Assembly (NCBI GenBank): GCA_964246985.1
Contig: CAXTSE010000004.1
Location: 124,001-188,000 of the forward strand
Reading direction: 5' to 3'
DNA: 64,000 bases
Source: CAXTSE01 sp964246985
Lineage (GTDB): Bacteria; Actinomycetota; Actinomycetes; Actinomycetales; Microbacteriaceae
Under the pieces are notes generated by a model, which saw only the letters and a program-made list of their open reading frames with translations, was not told where the DNA came from and made no database searches. Every line of letters starts with the position of its first letter. Within the stretch, counting starts at the first letter, position 1. Below are positions 50,579-58,069 of this stretch, one piece after another. Made by a program: the position numbers and the translations under genes.

Positions 50579-51529
50579 ATGGATCGAAGGGTGGATCGGG
50601 TCGTCGAGTTCGCGAGGTTCGGCGCGCCCGAGGTGTTGCAGATCGTGGAGCGCACACCACCCGCACTCGCGGGCGACGAGGTCCGCATCCGGATGGCATG
50701 GGCGGGCCTGAACCCCGTCGACTACAAGATCCGTCGCGGCGGGCCAGGATACGACGTGCGGCTTCCCAGCCGGATCGGGCGCGAGCTGTCGGGATGGGTC
50801 GAGTCGACAGGCGCCGGCGTGACACGTCTGTCGGCGGGCGATGCCGTCTTCGGCACGATTCCGGTCGGTGCGCTCGCCGATCACGTGGTGGTTCCCGCGT
50901 CGTACCTCGCGCCGGTGCCCGCCGGGCTGCCGATGGACGTCGCGGGCGGTCTCGCGCTGGCCGGGCAGACGGCCTGGGACGCGCTCGCATCGCAGCGGCT
51001 CGAGGCGGGCGACACGATCATCGTCACGGCCGCCGCGGGCGGTGTGGGCGGCATCCTCTCGCAGCTCGCGGCGAGGCTCGGCGTGCGGGTCGTCGGGAGC
51101 GCGTCGCCCGGCAATCACGAGTGGCTGCGGTCGCGGGGCGTCGAGCCTGTCGCCTACGGCCCGGACTTCCCGTCGGCGATCCGCGAGATGGTTCCCGACG
51201 GCGTGACCGCCGCCTTCGACCTGCACGGAGCGGACTCGGTGCGGCAGCTGCTCGATCTCGGCATCCCGCCCGAGCGCGTCAACACCAACGCGATGGGCGC
51301 CGACACCCCGGAGGGCGTGCGCCGGGTGGGGCGAGGGTCGACCGACCTCGACACCCTCGGCCGACTGGCCGAGCTCGTCGTGGCCGGTGAGGTGGAGGTG
51401 CCGATCGCAGCCCGCTACGAGCTGATCGACGTCGTGCGAGCGTTCGAGTTCCTCGAGGCCGGCCATCTGCGCGGCAAGGTCGTGGTTGCGGGTGCCTCTG
51501 CCGGGGCGGCGGTCGGTGGGTCGCGGTAG
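50579..51529 (+). CDS. NADP-dependent quinone oxidoreductase-like MDR enzyme
   Basis: A 316-residue medium-chain reductase of the zinc-free quinone oxidoreductase type: MAWAGLNPVDYKIRRG, IGRELSGWVESTGAGV, LALAGQTAWDAL, the nucleotide loop IVTAAAGGVGGILSQLAAR (about 150-165) and a C-terminal HLRGKVVV ending. No zinc ligands are present. TACGAT at 50567-50572 is six bases before the ATG. It lies 9 bp ahead of an NTF2-like gene that may share its transcript. The physiological acceptor is unknown. Confidence 0.88.
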   Translation: MDRRVDRVVEFARFGAPEVLQIVERTPPALAGDEVRIRMAWAGLNPVDYKIRRGGPGYDVRLPSRIGRELSGWVESTGAGVTRLSAGDAVFGTIPVGALADHVVVPASYLAPVPAGLPMDVAGGLALAGQTAWDALASQRLEAGDTIIVTAAAGGVGGILSQLAARLGVRVVGSASPGNHEWLRSRGVEPVAYGPDFPSAIREMVPDGVTAAFDLHGADSVRQLLDLGIPPERVNTNAMGADTPEGVRRVGRGSTDLDTLGRLAELVVAGEVEVPIAARYELIDVVRAFEFLEAGHLRGKVVVAGASAGAAVGGSR

Positions 51530-51538
51530 ACCGGGCTC

Positions 51539-51916
51539 ATGAGCGATTCGCCGTCTGTCACCTCCGAGGTCGTCACCGCCTGGATCGAGGGCTATGTCCG
51601 CGCCTGGGCGTCGAACGACGCCGACGAGATCAGAGCCCTCTTCACCGCCGACGCCAGCTATCGCACCGCTCCGCATGACGCCCCGCGCACGGGTCTCGAC
51701 GCGATCGTCGACGGCTGGATCGCGGATGCCGACTCGGCCGACGACCACACCTTCCGCTGGACCCTCGCCGGCATATCGGGCGACACCGCGTTCGTCGAGG
51801 GCGAGACCGACTACGCAGAGCGCGACGACTACAGCAACCTCTGGGTCGTCGCGTTCGCCGCCGACGGTCGGGCCACCGCGTTCACCGAGTGGTACATGGT
51901 GCGCCCGAGCGCCTAG
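51539..51916 (+). CDS. NTF2/SnoaL-like protein
   Basis: A 125-residue cone-fold protein: VTAWIEGYVRAWASNDADEI, the long helix start, FTADASYRTAPHD, then TFRWTLAGISGDTAFVEGET and NLWVVAFAADGRATAFTEWY. SnoaL-like proteins are cyclases, isomerases or binding modules; no function is evident. The previous gene's stop gives TAGACC six bases before the ATG, so an internal leaderless start is possible as well as read-through from the oxidoreductase. Confidence 0.8.
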   Translation: MSDSPSVTSEVVTAWIEGYVRAWASNDADEIRALFTADASYRTAPHDAPRTGLDAIVDGWIADADSADDHTFRWTLAGISGDTAFVEGETDYAERDDYSNLWVVAFAADGRATAFTEWYMVRPSA

Positions 51917-51931
51917 ATCGCCTCGTGCCGG

Positions 51932-53140
51932 TCAGCCGCTCACGCAGGCGCCGGGGGTGACCGCCGCCGAGAGATCCGGAGCCGCGTCGACGACCGGCTG
52001 CAGCTCGGTGTTGGTCATCGCGTAGGCCAGGGCGTCGTCGGTGGAGCTGCGCGCGAAGACGACCCCCGCGATCAGCCCAGCCGTCGTGAGCAGCGGTCCG
52101 CCCGAGTTGCCCGGACTGACCGTCGCGGCGATCGAGTAGACCTCGCGCGGAGACGTCGAGGTGCGGTAGATGTCGGCGATGCTCTCGGTCGACACCGCGA
52201 GCACCTCGGCCCCGCCGGTGACGAACGGTCCGCCGAACGGGTACCCGTCGACCACCGCATCGTCGCCGACGCGCACCACGGGCGCGATCGACAGTGGGGA
52301 TGCGGCGAGTCCGTCGACGGCGATCACCGCGAGGTCGTCGGCCGGGTCGAAGTAGACCACGCGACCCTCGATCGACTGGCCGTCTCGGGTCTCGACGATC
52401 GGCTCGGCGACGCCGGCGACGACGTGCGCGTTGGTCACGATCCGGTCGTCGGCGATGACGAAACCCGAGCCCGACTGGTTCTGCCCGCACGCGTACGCCG
52501 TGCCGCTGATGCGCACGACCGACCGTGCGGCGGCGGACAGGGCCTCGGTGTCGGTGGCGACGTCGGGGATGCCGGGGGAGGTCGCGACGCCGCCGAGCGC
52601 CTCGCCGATGGACGGCAGGCCCTGCTCGAGGATCGCGCTGCGGACACGCGCCAGCACGGCATCGACCGGGGGTGGCGTGATCGCGTCGATCACGCGCAGC
52701 ACCGTCGACCGCGAGACCGCGCTGGAGAGGATCGGCACACCCAGGGTGCCGACGCTGCTGGCGATGAGCGACACGACGAGGATCGACGCCGCCCCGTTGA
52801 CGGCCGCCCCGCCGAGACGCGCGATCGGGGTGACGTCCGCGGCAGCCCGCCGTCGGTCGCCGCGGCTCCCGCGCCGTGCGATGGCCTCGCCGACGACGGC
52901 CCCGGCACCGTGTCCGCCGCCGAGCAGCACGACGGCGACGGCCACCACGGCGACGGTGCGCCAGAACGGCACCGGGACGGCCGCCGCGACGAGCGGGATG
53001 GCGACGAACGCGAGGACCCCGCCGATCACGATCCCGATGATCGCGCTGATGCTGCGCGCGAAGCCGTTGCGGAAGCCCTCGCCGAGATACACCAGGAGGA
53101 TCAGCACGAGCAGCACATCGAGGACGTGCGCGGCGATCAC
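51932..53140 (-). CDS. marP: MarP-type membrane-anchored serine protease
   Basis: A 402-residue protein. Four N-terminal membrane segments form a CvpA/colicin V-like domain (LLVLILLVYLGEGFRNGFARS). The extracytoplasmic trypsin-like protease follows, with catalytic His in IVTNAHVV, Asp in ADDLAVIAVD and Ser in VSPGNSGGPLL. The Cys residues in TAYACGQNQSG and TPGACVSG match the disulfide that controls MarP of mycobacteria, which maintains intracellular pH under acid or oxidative stress. TAGAGT (plus-strand ACTCTA, 53148-53153) seven bases before the GTG sets the start; that box contains the stop codon of the acyltransferase gene upstream. Confidence 0.88.
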   Translation of the reverse strand: MIAAHVLDVLLVLILLVYLGEGFRNGFARSISAIIGIVIGGVLAFVAIPLVAAAVPVPFWRTVAVVAVAVVLLGGGHGAGAVVGEAIARRGSRGDRRRAAADVTPIARLGGAAVNGAASILVVSLIASSVGTLGVPILSSAVSRSTVLRVIDAITPPPVDAVLARVRSAILEQGLPSIGEALGGVATSPGIPDVATDTEALSAAARSVVRISGTAYACGQNQSGSGFVIADDRIVTNAHVVAGVAEPIVETRDGQSIEGRVVYFDPADDLAVIAVDGLAASPLSIAPVVRVGDDAVVDGYPFGGPFVTGGAEVLAVSTESIADIYRTSTSPREVYSIAATVSPGNSGGPLLTTAGLIAGVVFARSSTDDALAYAMTNTELQPVVDAAPDLSAAVTPGACVSG

Positions 53141-53150
53141 CCTCTGGACT

Positions 53151-53921
53151 CTACGGGGTGGCGCTCCCCGCCAGCTTCGCGGCCGCGCGCTCGGCGTCCT
53201 GCCGCTCGACCTCTGCGACAGTCGGCGCTGTGCCGCCGAGCCGGGCCGGATGCCACCACTGACCCTCGCCGCGATCCGGGTAGCCGTCCTGCAGCTCGGT
53301 GGTGCGGCGCTGCAGGTCGGATCGCAGCCGATCCGTGGCGACACGTGCATCCTCGCTGTCGACGATGCGGATCGGGGCGCCGATCGAGAAGTGCACGGGC
53401 ACCCCGAAGCGGTGGAAGAACTTCTGCTTCTGCCTCTTGGCGAGCAGCCGCTGTCCTCCCCAGACCGCCACGGGGATGAGCGGGACACCCGCCTCCTGCG
53501 CCAGCCGCACGGCGCCCGTCTTGAGCGGCTGCACCTCGAAGGCGCGGCTGACCGTCGCCTCGGGGAACACCCCGACCAGCTCGCCCCGCTGCAGGGCTCG
53601 CACGGCCTCGGCATAGGCGGCCTTGCCCGCCGCCCGGTCGACGGGGATGTGCTTCATGCCGCGCATGAACGCGCCCACCGGCCACCCGTCGAAGACGGAT
53701 TTCTTGGCCATGAAGCGGATGCGGCGGCGGTTGTGGTGCCAGGTCACCCATTCGACGAGGGCGAACTCCAGATAGCCGAAGTGGGTGATCGCGATGACGG
53801 CGCCTCCCGCATCCGGGATGTTCTCGAGTCCCTGCGTGTGCGGCTTGACCCGCCAGGCCCCGAAGAGCGCCCTCCCCACGCCGATAGCGCCGGTGTACAC
53901 GGGTTCGCGGTGCCATCGCAT
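53151..53921 (-). CDS. 1-acyl-glycerol-3-phosphate acyltransferase-like protein
   Basis: A 256-residue PlsC-family protein. The acceptor motif is ITHFGYLEFA, in which the usual H-x4-D is H-x4-E. The second block GVFPEATVSR corresponds to FPEGTRS with Ala for Gly, and VPLIPVAVWGG is the fourth. The FMAKKSVFDGWPVGAFMRG stretch is typical. The Asp-to-Glu change may alter activity or substrate. TATTCT (plus-strand AGAATA, 53928-53933) six bases before ATG 53921 sets the start. Its TAG forms part of the marP -10 box. Membrane association through the N-terminal amphipathic region is expected. Confidence 0.82.
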   Translation of the reverse strand: MRWHREPVYTGAIGVGRALFGAWRVKPHTQGLENIPDAGGAVIAITHFGYLEFALVEWVTWHHNRRRIRFMAKKSVFDGWPVGAFMRGMKHIPVDRAAGKAAYAEAVRALQRGELVGVFPEATVSRAFEVQPLKTGAVRLAQEAGVPLIPVAVWGGQRLLAKRQKQKFFHRFGVPVHFSIGAPIRIVDSEDARVATDRLRSDLQRRTTELQDGYPDRGEGQWWHPARLGGTAPTVAEVERQDAERAAAKLAGSATP

Positions 53922-54009
53922 CCCCACAGAATATGGTGCCCAGCGCTTAACCCCGTCGATCACCCCGTGCCCGTTCCGCGGGGGAGGGGGTGTGCCTAGA
54001 ATGGGGGCC

Positions 54010-54519
54010 ATGTCGGTCGCTTCCCCCACGACCGGTGTCCCGCTCACCCCCGTCTTCCTCGCGCCGGACGCCGCCCGCACCCGTGTCACCTGCCTGTCCT
54101 GCAAGAGCCAGGCCGACGGCGCCGAGCCGTTCTGCGCGCACTGCGGATCCCGCATCGCCATGGCCACCCGCGCGGGTCGTCCGGCAGACGTGGCCGCCAC
54201 GCGCAGCCTGCAGTTCGGCCTGCTGGTCGTGCTCGCGAACCTGATCGTCGGCGGTGCGGGCTTCGGCGTCGTGCTGCTGGTGTCGGATGCGTCGCGCTTC
54301 ACCGATGCGGCCCTCGCGATGGACGCGCTGAAGTTCGTCGTCGTCGGAGCGCTGGCGATCGTGGCGATCCGCTTCGGCATCCAGGGCGTGCGCGACACAG
54401 CCGACGGCGTGCTCGCTCGCCGCGGGTGGGCGATCGCGGGGATCGCGATCGGTTCGATCTTCCTGCTGCTCGTCACGCTGTCGCTGCTCGCGACGCTCGT
54501 CATGACGGTGCTGCTCTAG
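54010..54519 (+). CDS. Zinc-ribbon membrane protein
   Basis: A 169-residue protein. A short N-terminal zinc ribbon (VTCLSCKSQ and PFCAHCGSR) is followed by three or four membrane segments (LVVLANLIVGGAGFGVVLLV, LKFVVVGALAIVAIRFGI, GIAIGSIFLLLVTLSLLAT). TAGAAT at 53997-54002, seven bases before the ATG, is a near-perfect leaderless -10. It is divergent from the acyltransferase gene. I recognise no specific family beyond zinc-ribbon domain proteins. Confidence 0.75.
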   Translation: MSVASPTTGVPLTPVFLAPDAARTRVTCLSCKSQADGAEPFCAHCGSRIAMATRAGRPADVAATRSLQFGLLVVLANLIVGGAGFGVVLLVSDASRFTDAALAMDALKFVVVGALAIVAIRFGIQGVRDTADGVLARRGWAIAGIAIGSIFLLLVTLSLLATLVMTVLL

Positions 54520-54531
54520 GTCTCTCGCTGT

Positions 54532-54569
54532 CAGGTGCGGTGATCACAGCGTGGTGGTCGCCGCACCTG
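54532..54569. terminator. Bidirectional terminator hairpin
   Basis: CAGGTGCGG (54532-54540) pairs perfectly with CCGCACCTG (54561-54569), with further partial pairing inside. It sits between two convergent genes, followed by CTTTGTG on the plus strand. Confidence 0.7.
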
Positions 54570-54583
54570 CTTTGTGACATCCG

Positions 54584-55453
54584 TCAGCGGAAGGCGCCGG
54601 TCAGGACGACGGCCACGGTGATCCCGACGCCGGCGAATATCACGACGAACGCGACCAGGGCGACGACGAGGATCACGCTCGTCGAACTCCGGCTGCCGAC
54701 GACGCCCATGCGAAGCCGTCGTCCGCCCTCCGCGACGGTGCCGGGGGTGCCGGGGGTGCCGGTGGTGCCGGTGGTGTCGGCGGCTCGGTCGTCCTCGTAC
54801 TGGTCGGTGCGATCGAGAGCCTTGGCATGCACCACGTTGAGGATGCGCTCGAACCGCGCCCAGAGCGCGGCGTCGCTCACGTCGATCCGGGTCGCGTAGA
54901 CGAAGAGCATGTCGTCGACGATCTCGACATCGAAGTCGCCCGTCTCGTCGATCAGGAGGGCCATCAGGTCGGGGGTGAAGACGTAGAGGGCGTCGCGCTC
55001 GTAGCCGGTCGGGCAGTAGAGGCGGAAGTACCTGTCGAAGTCGCCCTCGAGGCTGAGCTGCTGGCCTCCGGCGATCGGCATCGGGATGGTCGAGAAGGTG
55101 CGGTCGTTGCGGGTGGAGTCGAGTACGAACTGGGGGAGGGAGCGCTCGAGCTGCATCGCGAGATAGCCGTAGCTGCGCCGCTCGGAGCTCGAGACCGACG
55201 TCGTCACCGTGAACGATCCCGACTGCCGCACCTGGGATCCGCCGATGCTGCCGGAGATCGTGCCGACCTCGATGAGGGGGCCCTGGGTGGTGCGGAACCT
55301 GTCGGTCACGACCGCGCCCTGCAGGTACTCGAAGATCGCCCCGCCGAACGGAGACGGAGAGCCCGAGGCCTCATAGCTCCAGCCGTTGGCCGCCGCGAAC
55401 GCCGCGAGGTCGGGGAGCGCAGAGGTGTCGAGAGAGATCGGAGCTCGGGTCAC
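54584..55453 (-). CDS. DUF3137-like membrane protein, paralogue 3
   Basis: A 289-residue third member of the family seen at 48.2-50.4 kb. It has SLEGDFDRYFRLYCPTGYER and DALYVFTPDLMALLID almost unchanged, VEIVDDMLFVYATR, and one C-terminal membrane segment, but lacks the two N-terminal segments of its paralogues. A Thr-Gly-Pro repeat links the domain to the membrane anchor. CATAGT (plus-strand ACTATG, 55460-55465) six bases before the GTG sets the start. Confidence 0.72.
   Translation of the reverse strand: MTRAPISLDTSALPDLAAFAAANGWSYEASGSPSPFGGAIFEYLQGAVVTDRFRTTQGPLIEVGTISGSIGGSQVRQSGSFTVTTSVSSSERRSYGYLAMQLERSLPQFVLDSTRNDRTFSTIPMPIAGGQQLSLEGDFDRYFRLYCPTGYERDALYVFTPDLMALLIDETGDFDVEIVDDMLFVYATRIDVSDAALWARFERILNVVHAKALDRTDQYEDDRAADTTGTTGTPGTPGTVAEGGRRLRMGVVGSRSSTSVILVVALVAFVVIFAGVGITVAVVLTGAFR
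54738..54780. repeat. 9-bp tandem repeat inside DUF3137-like paralogue 3
   Basis: Four to five units of GTGCCGGGG/GTGCCGGTG encode a Thr-Gly-Thr-Pro-Gly linker on the minus strand. Unit-number changes would alter linker length but keep frame. Confidence 0.7.
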
Positions 55454-55511
55454 AGCATCACTATGGCGTGTGTCGAGGCTGCTCGGAGGGTCGCCGTGCC
55501 AGGGTGGCAGG

Positions 55512-55988
55512 ATGTTCCGCCACCATCCTGTGCTCAGCGTGTTCACGCTCGGGTACCTCGGGCTGGTCGGGTACGTCACCCTCGGACCCCAGCCGTTCGA
55601 CGACGGTGACAGCGGCTTCATCTGGGCTCTGCTGCGCTTCTTCGCCGACCACCGGCAGACGGCGTGGATCGACTACCAGCGTCTCTAGTTCGGCATGAAC
55701 GTGCTGATGTTCGTGCCGGTCGGGCTGTTCTTCCTCCTGCTGGTCGGACGCCGCCAGTGGTGGGCCGCGGTGCTGCTGGGTGTGGCTCTGACCGTCGGGA
55801 TCGAGGTCGTGCAGCTATTCCTCCCGGATCGCGTGAGCGACCTCCGCGACATCGTCGCCAACTCGGTCGGCGCCTTCGTCGGCGTGATGGCGGCCCTCGT
55901 CGTGACCTGGCCGGCGGCCGCGCGCCGAGCCCGGGCAGAGCGCGAGCGTCGCGCGCGCGGCGCGCGCGAGGTCGCCTACTCGCGCTGA
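55512..55988 (+). pseudogene. VanZ-like membrane protein interrupted by an in-frame amber codon
   Basis: Read through, this is a 158-residue VanZ-type protein: a first segment HHPVLSVFTLGYLGLVGYV, then WIDYQRL-stop-FGMNVLMFVPVGLFFLLLVG, TVGIEVVQLFLPDRVSDLRD and VANSVGAFVG, the last being the family signature. The stop is TAG at 55686-55688, exactly where VanZ relatives usually have Glu before the F-x-x-N-x-x-x-F-x-P motif; GAG to TAG is a single change. No frameshift is present and the downstream half is undamaged. CAGGGT lies six bases before ATG 55512. It is either a recent nonsense mutation, a sequencing error or a read-through gene. Confidence 0.75.
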
Positions 55989-56070
55989 GTGTCCGCGCTC
56001 ATCATCATCTTCGGCGTCGCGACTTTTCCCATCGACAGGACATGAGGAGCAATGCCGACGGATCGCCCGG

Positions 56071-57459
56071 TCACGCGGCCGTCGTCGCAGCCGGGATCAC
56101 GGCGATGCGGTGCACACCCATCGGCTGCCAGGTCTGCGTGGCGTCGAGGCGCGCCGGCGCGAGCAGGTGCGGGCGCCCGCCGCGCATGCTGATCTGGAAC
56201 TCGCCCTCGTGCAGCAGATGATGATGGAACGGGCAGAGCAGCACTCCGTTGTCGACATCCGTCGGGCCGCGCTCCGACCAGGGTCTGATGTGGTGGGCAT
56301 GGGTCCAGGACGGTGGCGCGGTGCAGAACATCCACGCGCATCCACCGTCTCGCACGGCCAGAGCCTTGCGCTGCGCCGAGGAGAAGAGGCGTTGGCGCAG
56401 CCCGAGCGAGAGCGGCTGGCCGTGCACATCGAGGACGATCGGCTGGATGCCCGCGTCGCATGCCATCATCTCGGCCGTCATCGCCGAGATGGGCTCGGCA
56501 ACGTCGGACAGGCGCGCGACGCCCCGACCGGACACCAGGTCGGCCTGCGACACGACGACCATGACGTTGGCTGCGGAGTGCACGGGGGCGGTGACGAGAG
56601 CGTCGGCGCGGACGCCGGCCTGGAGGAGGCCCATCAGCACGTCGAAGGTGCGCTGCGCGCGCGTGCGCGGATCGGTGACGGCTGCGTCGGGTGCCGCCTC
56701 CTCTCCACAGGCTTCGCCGTCTGTCGCGTCCACGAACCGCGGCTGTCGTGTCGGCGACGTGCGCTCGCCCAGCCACGCACGGAGCTGGGCTGCCGACACC
56801 GGATCGGCCTCGCCCCAGAACGGCGTCATGCCGTCGACCTCACGCCCCATGACGAACCGCCTGCGGAGGCGCAGGGCGCGGTCGCGGGGCTCGGGACCGT
56901 CGGGGTCGAGCGCTGCGCGCCACGCGCGGGCCTGCACGGCGACAAGGTCGGGGCATACGGTGGCCGCCGCGTCCACGAGGTGCGCCTCGGCCTCGCGAAG
57001 CTGCGAGGTCGACGCTGTGAGAGCGGCGTCCGTGAGGTGGCGAGTGATGGTGAGGGCCGCATCCGTGCCGATGTCGCCTCGGTGAAGCGCGGCGGCGACG
57101 CGCTCGAAGACCGGCGGCAGCACCTCCCCGGTGAGCGAGACCCGCGGCGCCGTGTCGCGAGCCAGGCGGATGCGACGGGCAGCGTCGCCGGAGGAGACCC
57201 GCGCTACGAGCTCGAGCAGCTGCCCCGCCGATGCGAGACCGCGCCGCCGTGCGAGCGACCCCAGCCCCAGCTCGCGTCGCGAGCGCTCGGCGAGGTCGCC
57301 CGCCGCCGCCACGCGCAGCGCGTCGACGTGACGCCCGAGCTGCTCGACCTGGGCGGCCCAGGCCAGCGCCTCGGCATCGGACCGCCTGCCCGGTAGCTCG
57401 GGCGGAAGTGCGGCGAGCACGTCGATGACGTCGTCGAGCACCTGCCTGTCTGCCTTCAT
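56071..57459 (-). CDS. DUF222/HNH endonuclease-like protein
   Basis: A 462-residue protein of the abundant actinobacterial 13E12-type family. The N-terminal 320 residues are DUF222 (AEALAWAAQVEQLGRHVDAL, RRIRLARDTAPRVSLTGEVL). The C-terminal HNH has RKALAVRDGGCAWMFC, THAHHIRPWSERG, and NGVLLCPFHHHLLHEGE, with complete metal and zinc residues. These genes are often present in several copies and their role is unsettled. CAGTCT (plus-strand AGACTG, 57466-57471) is six bases before the ATG. Composition is ordinary for the genome. Confidence 0.88.
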   Translation of the reverse strand: MKADRQVLDDVIDVLAALPPELPGRRSDAEALAWAAQVEQLGRHVDALRVAAAGDLAERSRRELGLGSLARRRGLASAGQLLELVARVSSGDAARRIRLARDTAPRVSLTGEVLPPVFERVAAALHRGDIGTDAALTITRHLTDAALTASTSQLREAEAHLVDAAATVCPDLVAVQARAWRAALDPDGPEPRDRALRLRRRFVMGREVDGMTPFWGEADPVSAAQLRAWLGERTSPTRQPRFVDATDGEACGEEAAPDAAVTDPRTRAQRTFDVLMGLLQAGVRADALVTAPVHSAANVMVVVSQADLVSGRGVARLSDVAEPISAMTAEMMACDAGIQPIVLDVHGQPLSLGLRQRLFSSAQRKALAVRDGGCAWMFCTAPPSWTHAHHIRPWSERGPTDVDNGVLLCPFHHHLLHEGEFQISMRGGRPHLLAPARLDATQTWQPMGVHRIAVIPAATTAA

Positions 57460-57617
57460 GTCCTCAGACTGACAGCGGCCCCCGACATTCCGTTATCCCT
57501 GATGAGAACCGCTATTCGCTCGTGGATAACGGCCTCGTCGGCGAGCCTGGGGAGGAGGGGTCGTGACCCGTCGCCACCCCCTCACGGCGCGGAGCCAGCA
57601 CATGTCCGCCCGAGCTG
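57460..57617. other. Divergent spacer between DUF222/HNH and hxlR-type genes
   Basis: The 158 bases hold the weak CAGTCT box for the HNH gene and otherwise no hairpin or gene that I can support. The hxlR operator begins at its right edge. Confidence 0.4.
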
Positions 57618-57632
57618 CTTACACTTCGTAAG
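57618..57632. promoter_or_regulatory. HxlR operator 1
   Basis: Inverted repeat CTTAC-acttc-GTAAG overlaps both the -10 box TACACT (57620-57625) and the first base of the GTG, ideal for autorepression. It matches operator 2 in arm sequence and five-base spacing. Confidence 0.7.
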
Positions 57633-58018
57633 TGAGCGATCCCGCCCCTGCCTCCGACCCGTCCGGCTACGAGCTGATCGACGAGGGTCTCTGTCATGGC
57701 TTCCAGGAGCACCTCGAAGTCATCGGGCGCCGGTGGAACGGCGCGATCATGCTCGCGGCGATGCGCGGAGCGGTGCGGTTCAGCGAGTATCGCGCAGGCA
57801 TCCTCGGCATCTCCGACCGGCTCCTGACCCAGCGGCTGCGCGAACTCGAAGCGGTCGGCTTCATCGAGCGCACCGTCGTCCCGACCACCCCTGTGCAGGT
57901 GCAGTACCGCCCGACCGACCGCGGACGCGGCCTGATGCGCATCCTGCATCCGCTCACGGCCTGGGCGCACGAGAACCCGCTGCCCGCAGGAGAGGCACGA
58001 GTCACTTACCTGAAGTAA
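57632..58018 (+). CDS. HxlR-family transcriptional regulator
   Basis: A 128-residue winged-HTH protein. It has the HxlR pattern: EHLEVIGRRWNGAIMLAAMR, VRFSEYRAGILGISDRLLTQ, RLRELEAVGFIERTVV and VQYRPTDRGRGLMRIL. The single Cys (LCHGF, about 19) is at the position that senses redox or electrophiles in HypR/YodB relatives. TACACT six bases before the GTG makes it leaderless. Inverted repeats at its own start and at its 3' end suggest it controls itself and the flavoenzyme gene 51 bases downstream. Confidence 0.88.
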   Translation: MSDPAPASDPSGYELIDEGLCHGFQEHLEVIGRRWNGAIMLAAMRGAVRFSEYRAGILGISDRLLTQRLRELEAVGFIERTVVPTTPVQVQYRPTDRGRGLMRILHPLTAWAHENPLPAGEARVTYLK

Positions 58019-58020
58019 GT
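58004..58020. promoter_or_regulatory. HxlR operator 2
   Basis: Perfect inverted repeat ACTTAC-ctgaa-GTAAGT over the stop codon of the regulator gene, followed at once by another CTTAC half-site (58022-58026). It lies just upstream of the flavoenzyme -35, so binding should block that promoter. Confidence 0.72.
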
Positions 58021-58034
58021 CGCTTACCCGCTGT

Positions 58035-58063
58035 TTGCGCGGGTGTCCGAGGCCGCGCACGCT
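58035..58063 (+). promoter_or_regulatory. Promoter of the luciferase-like/BBE fusion
   Basis: -35 TTGCGC (58035-58040), 17-base spacer, -10 CACGCT (58058-58063), then six bases to the ATG. Confidence 0.6.
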
Positions 58064-58069
58064 GGTGTC

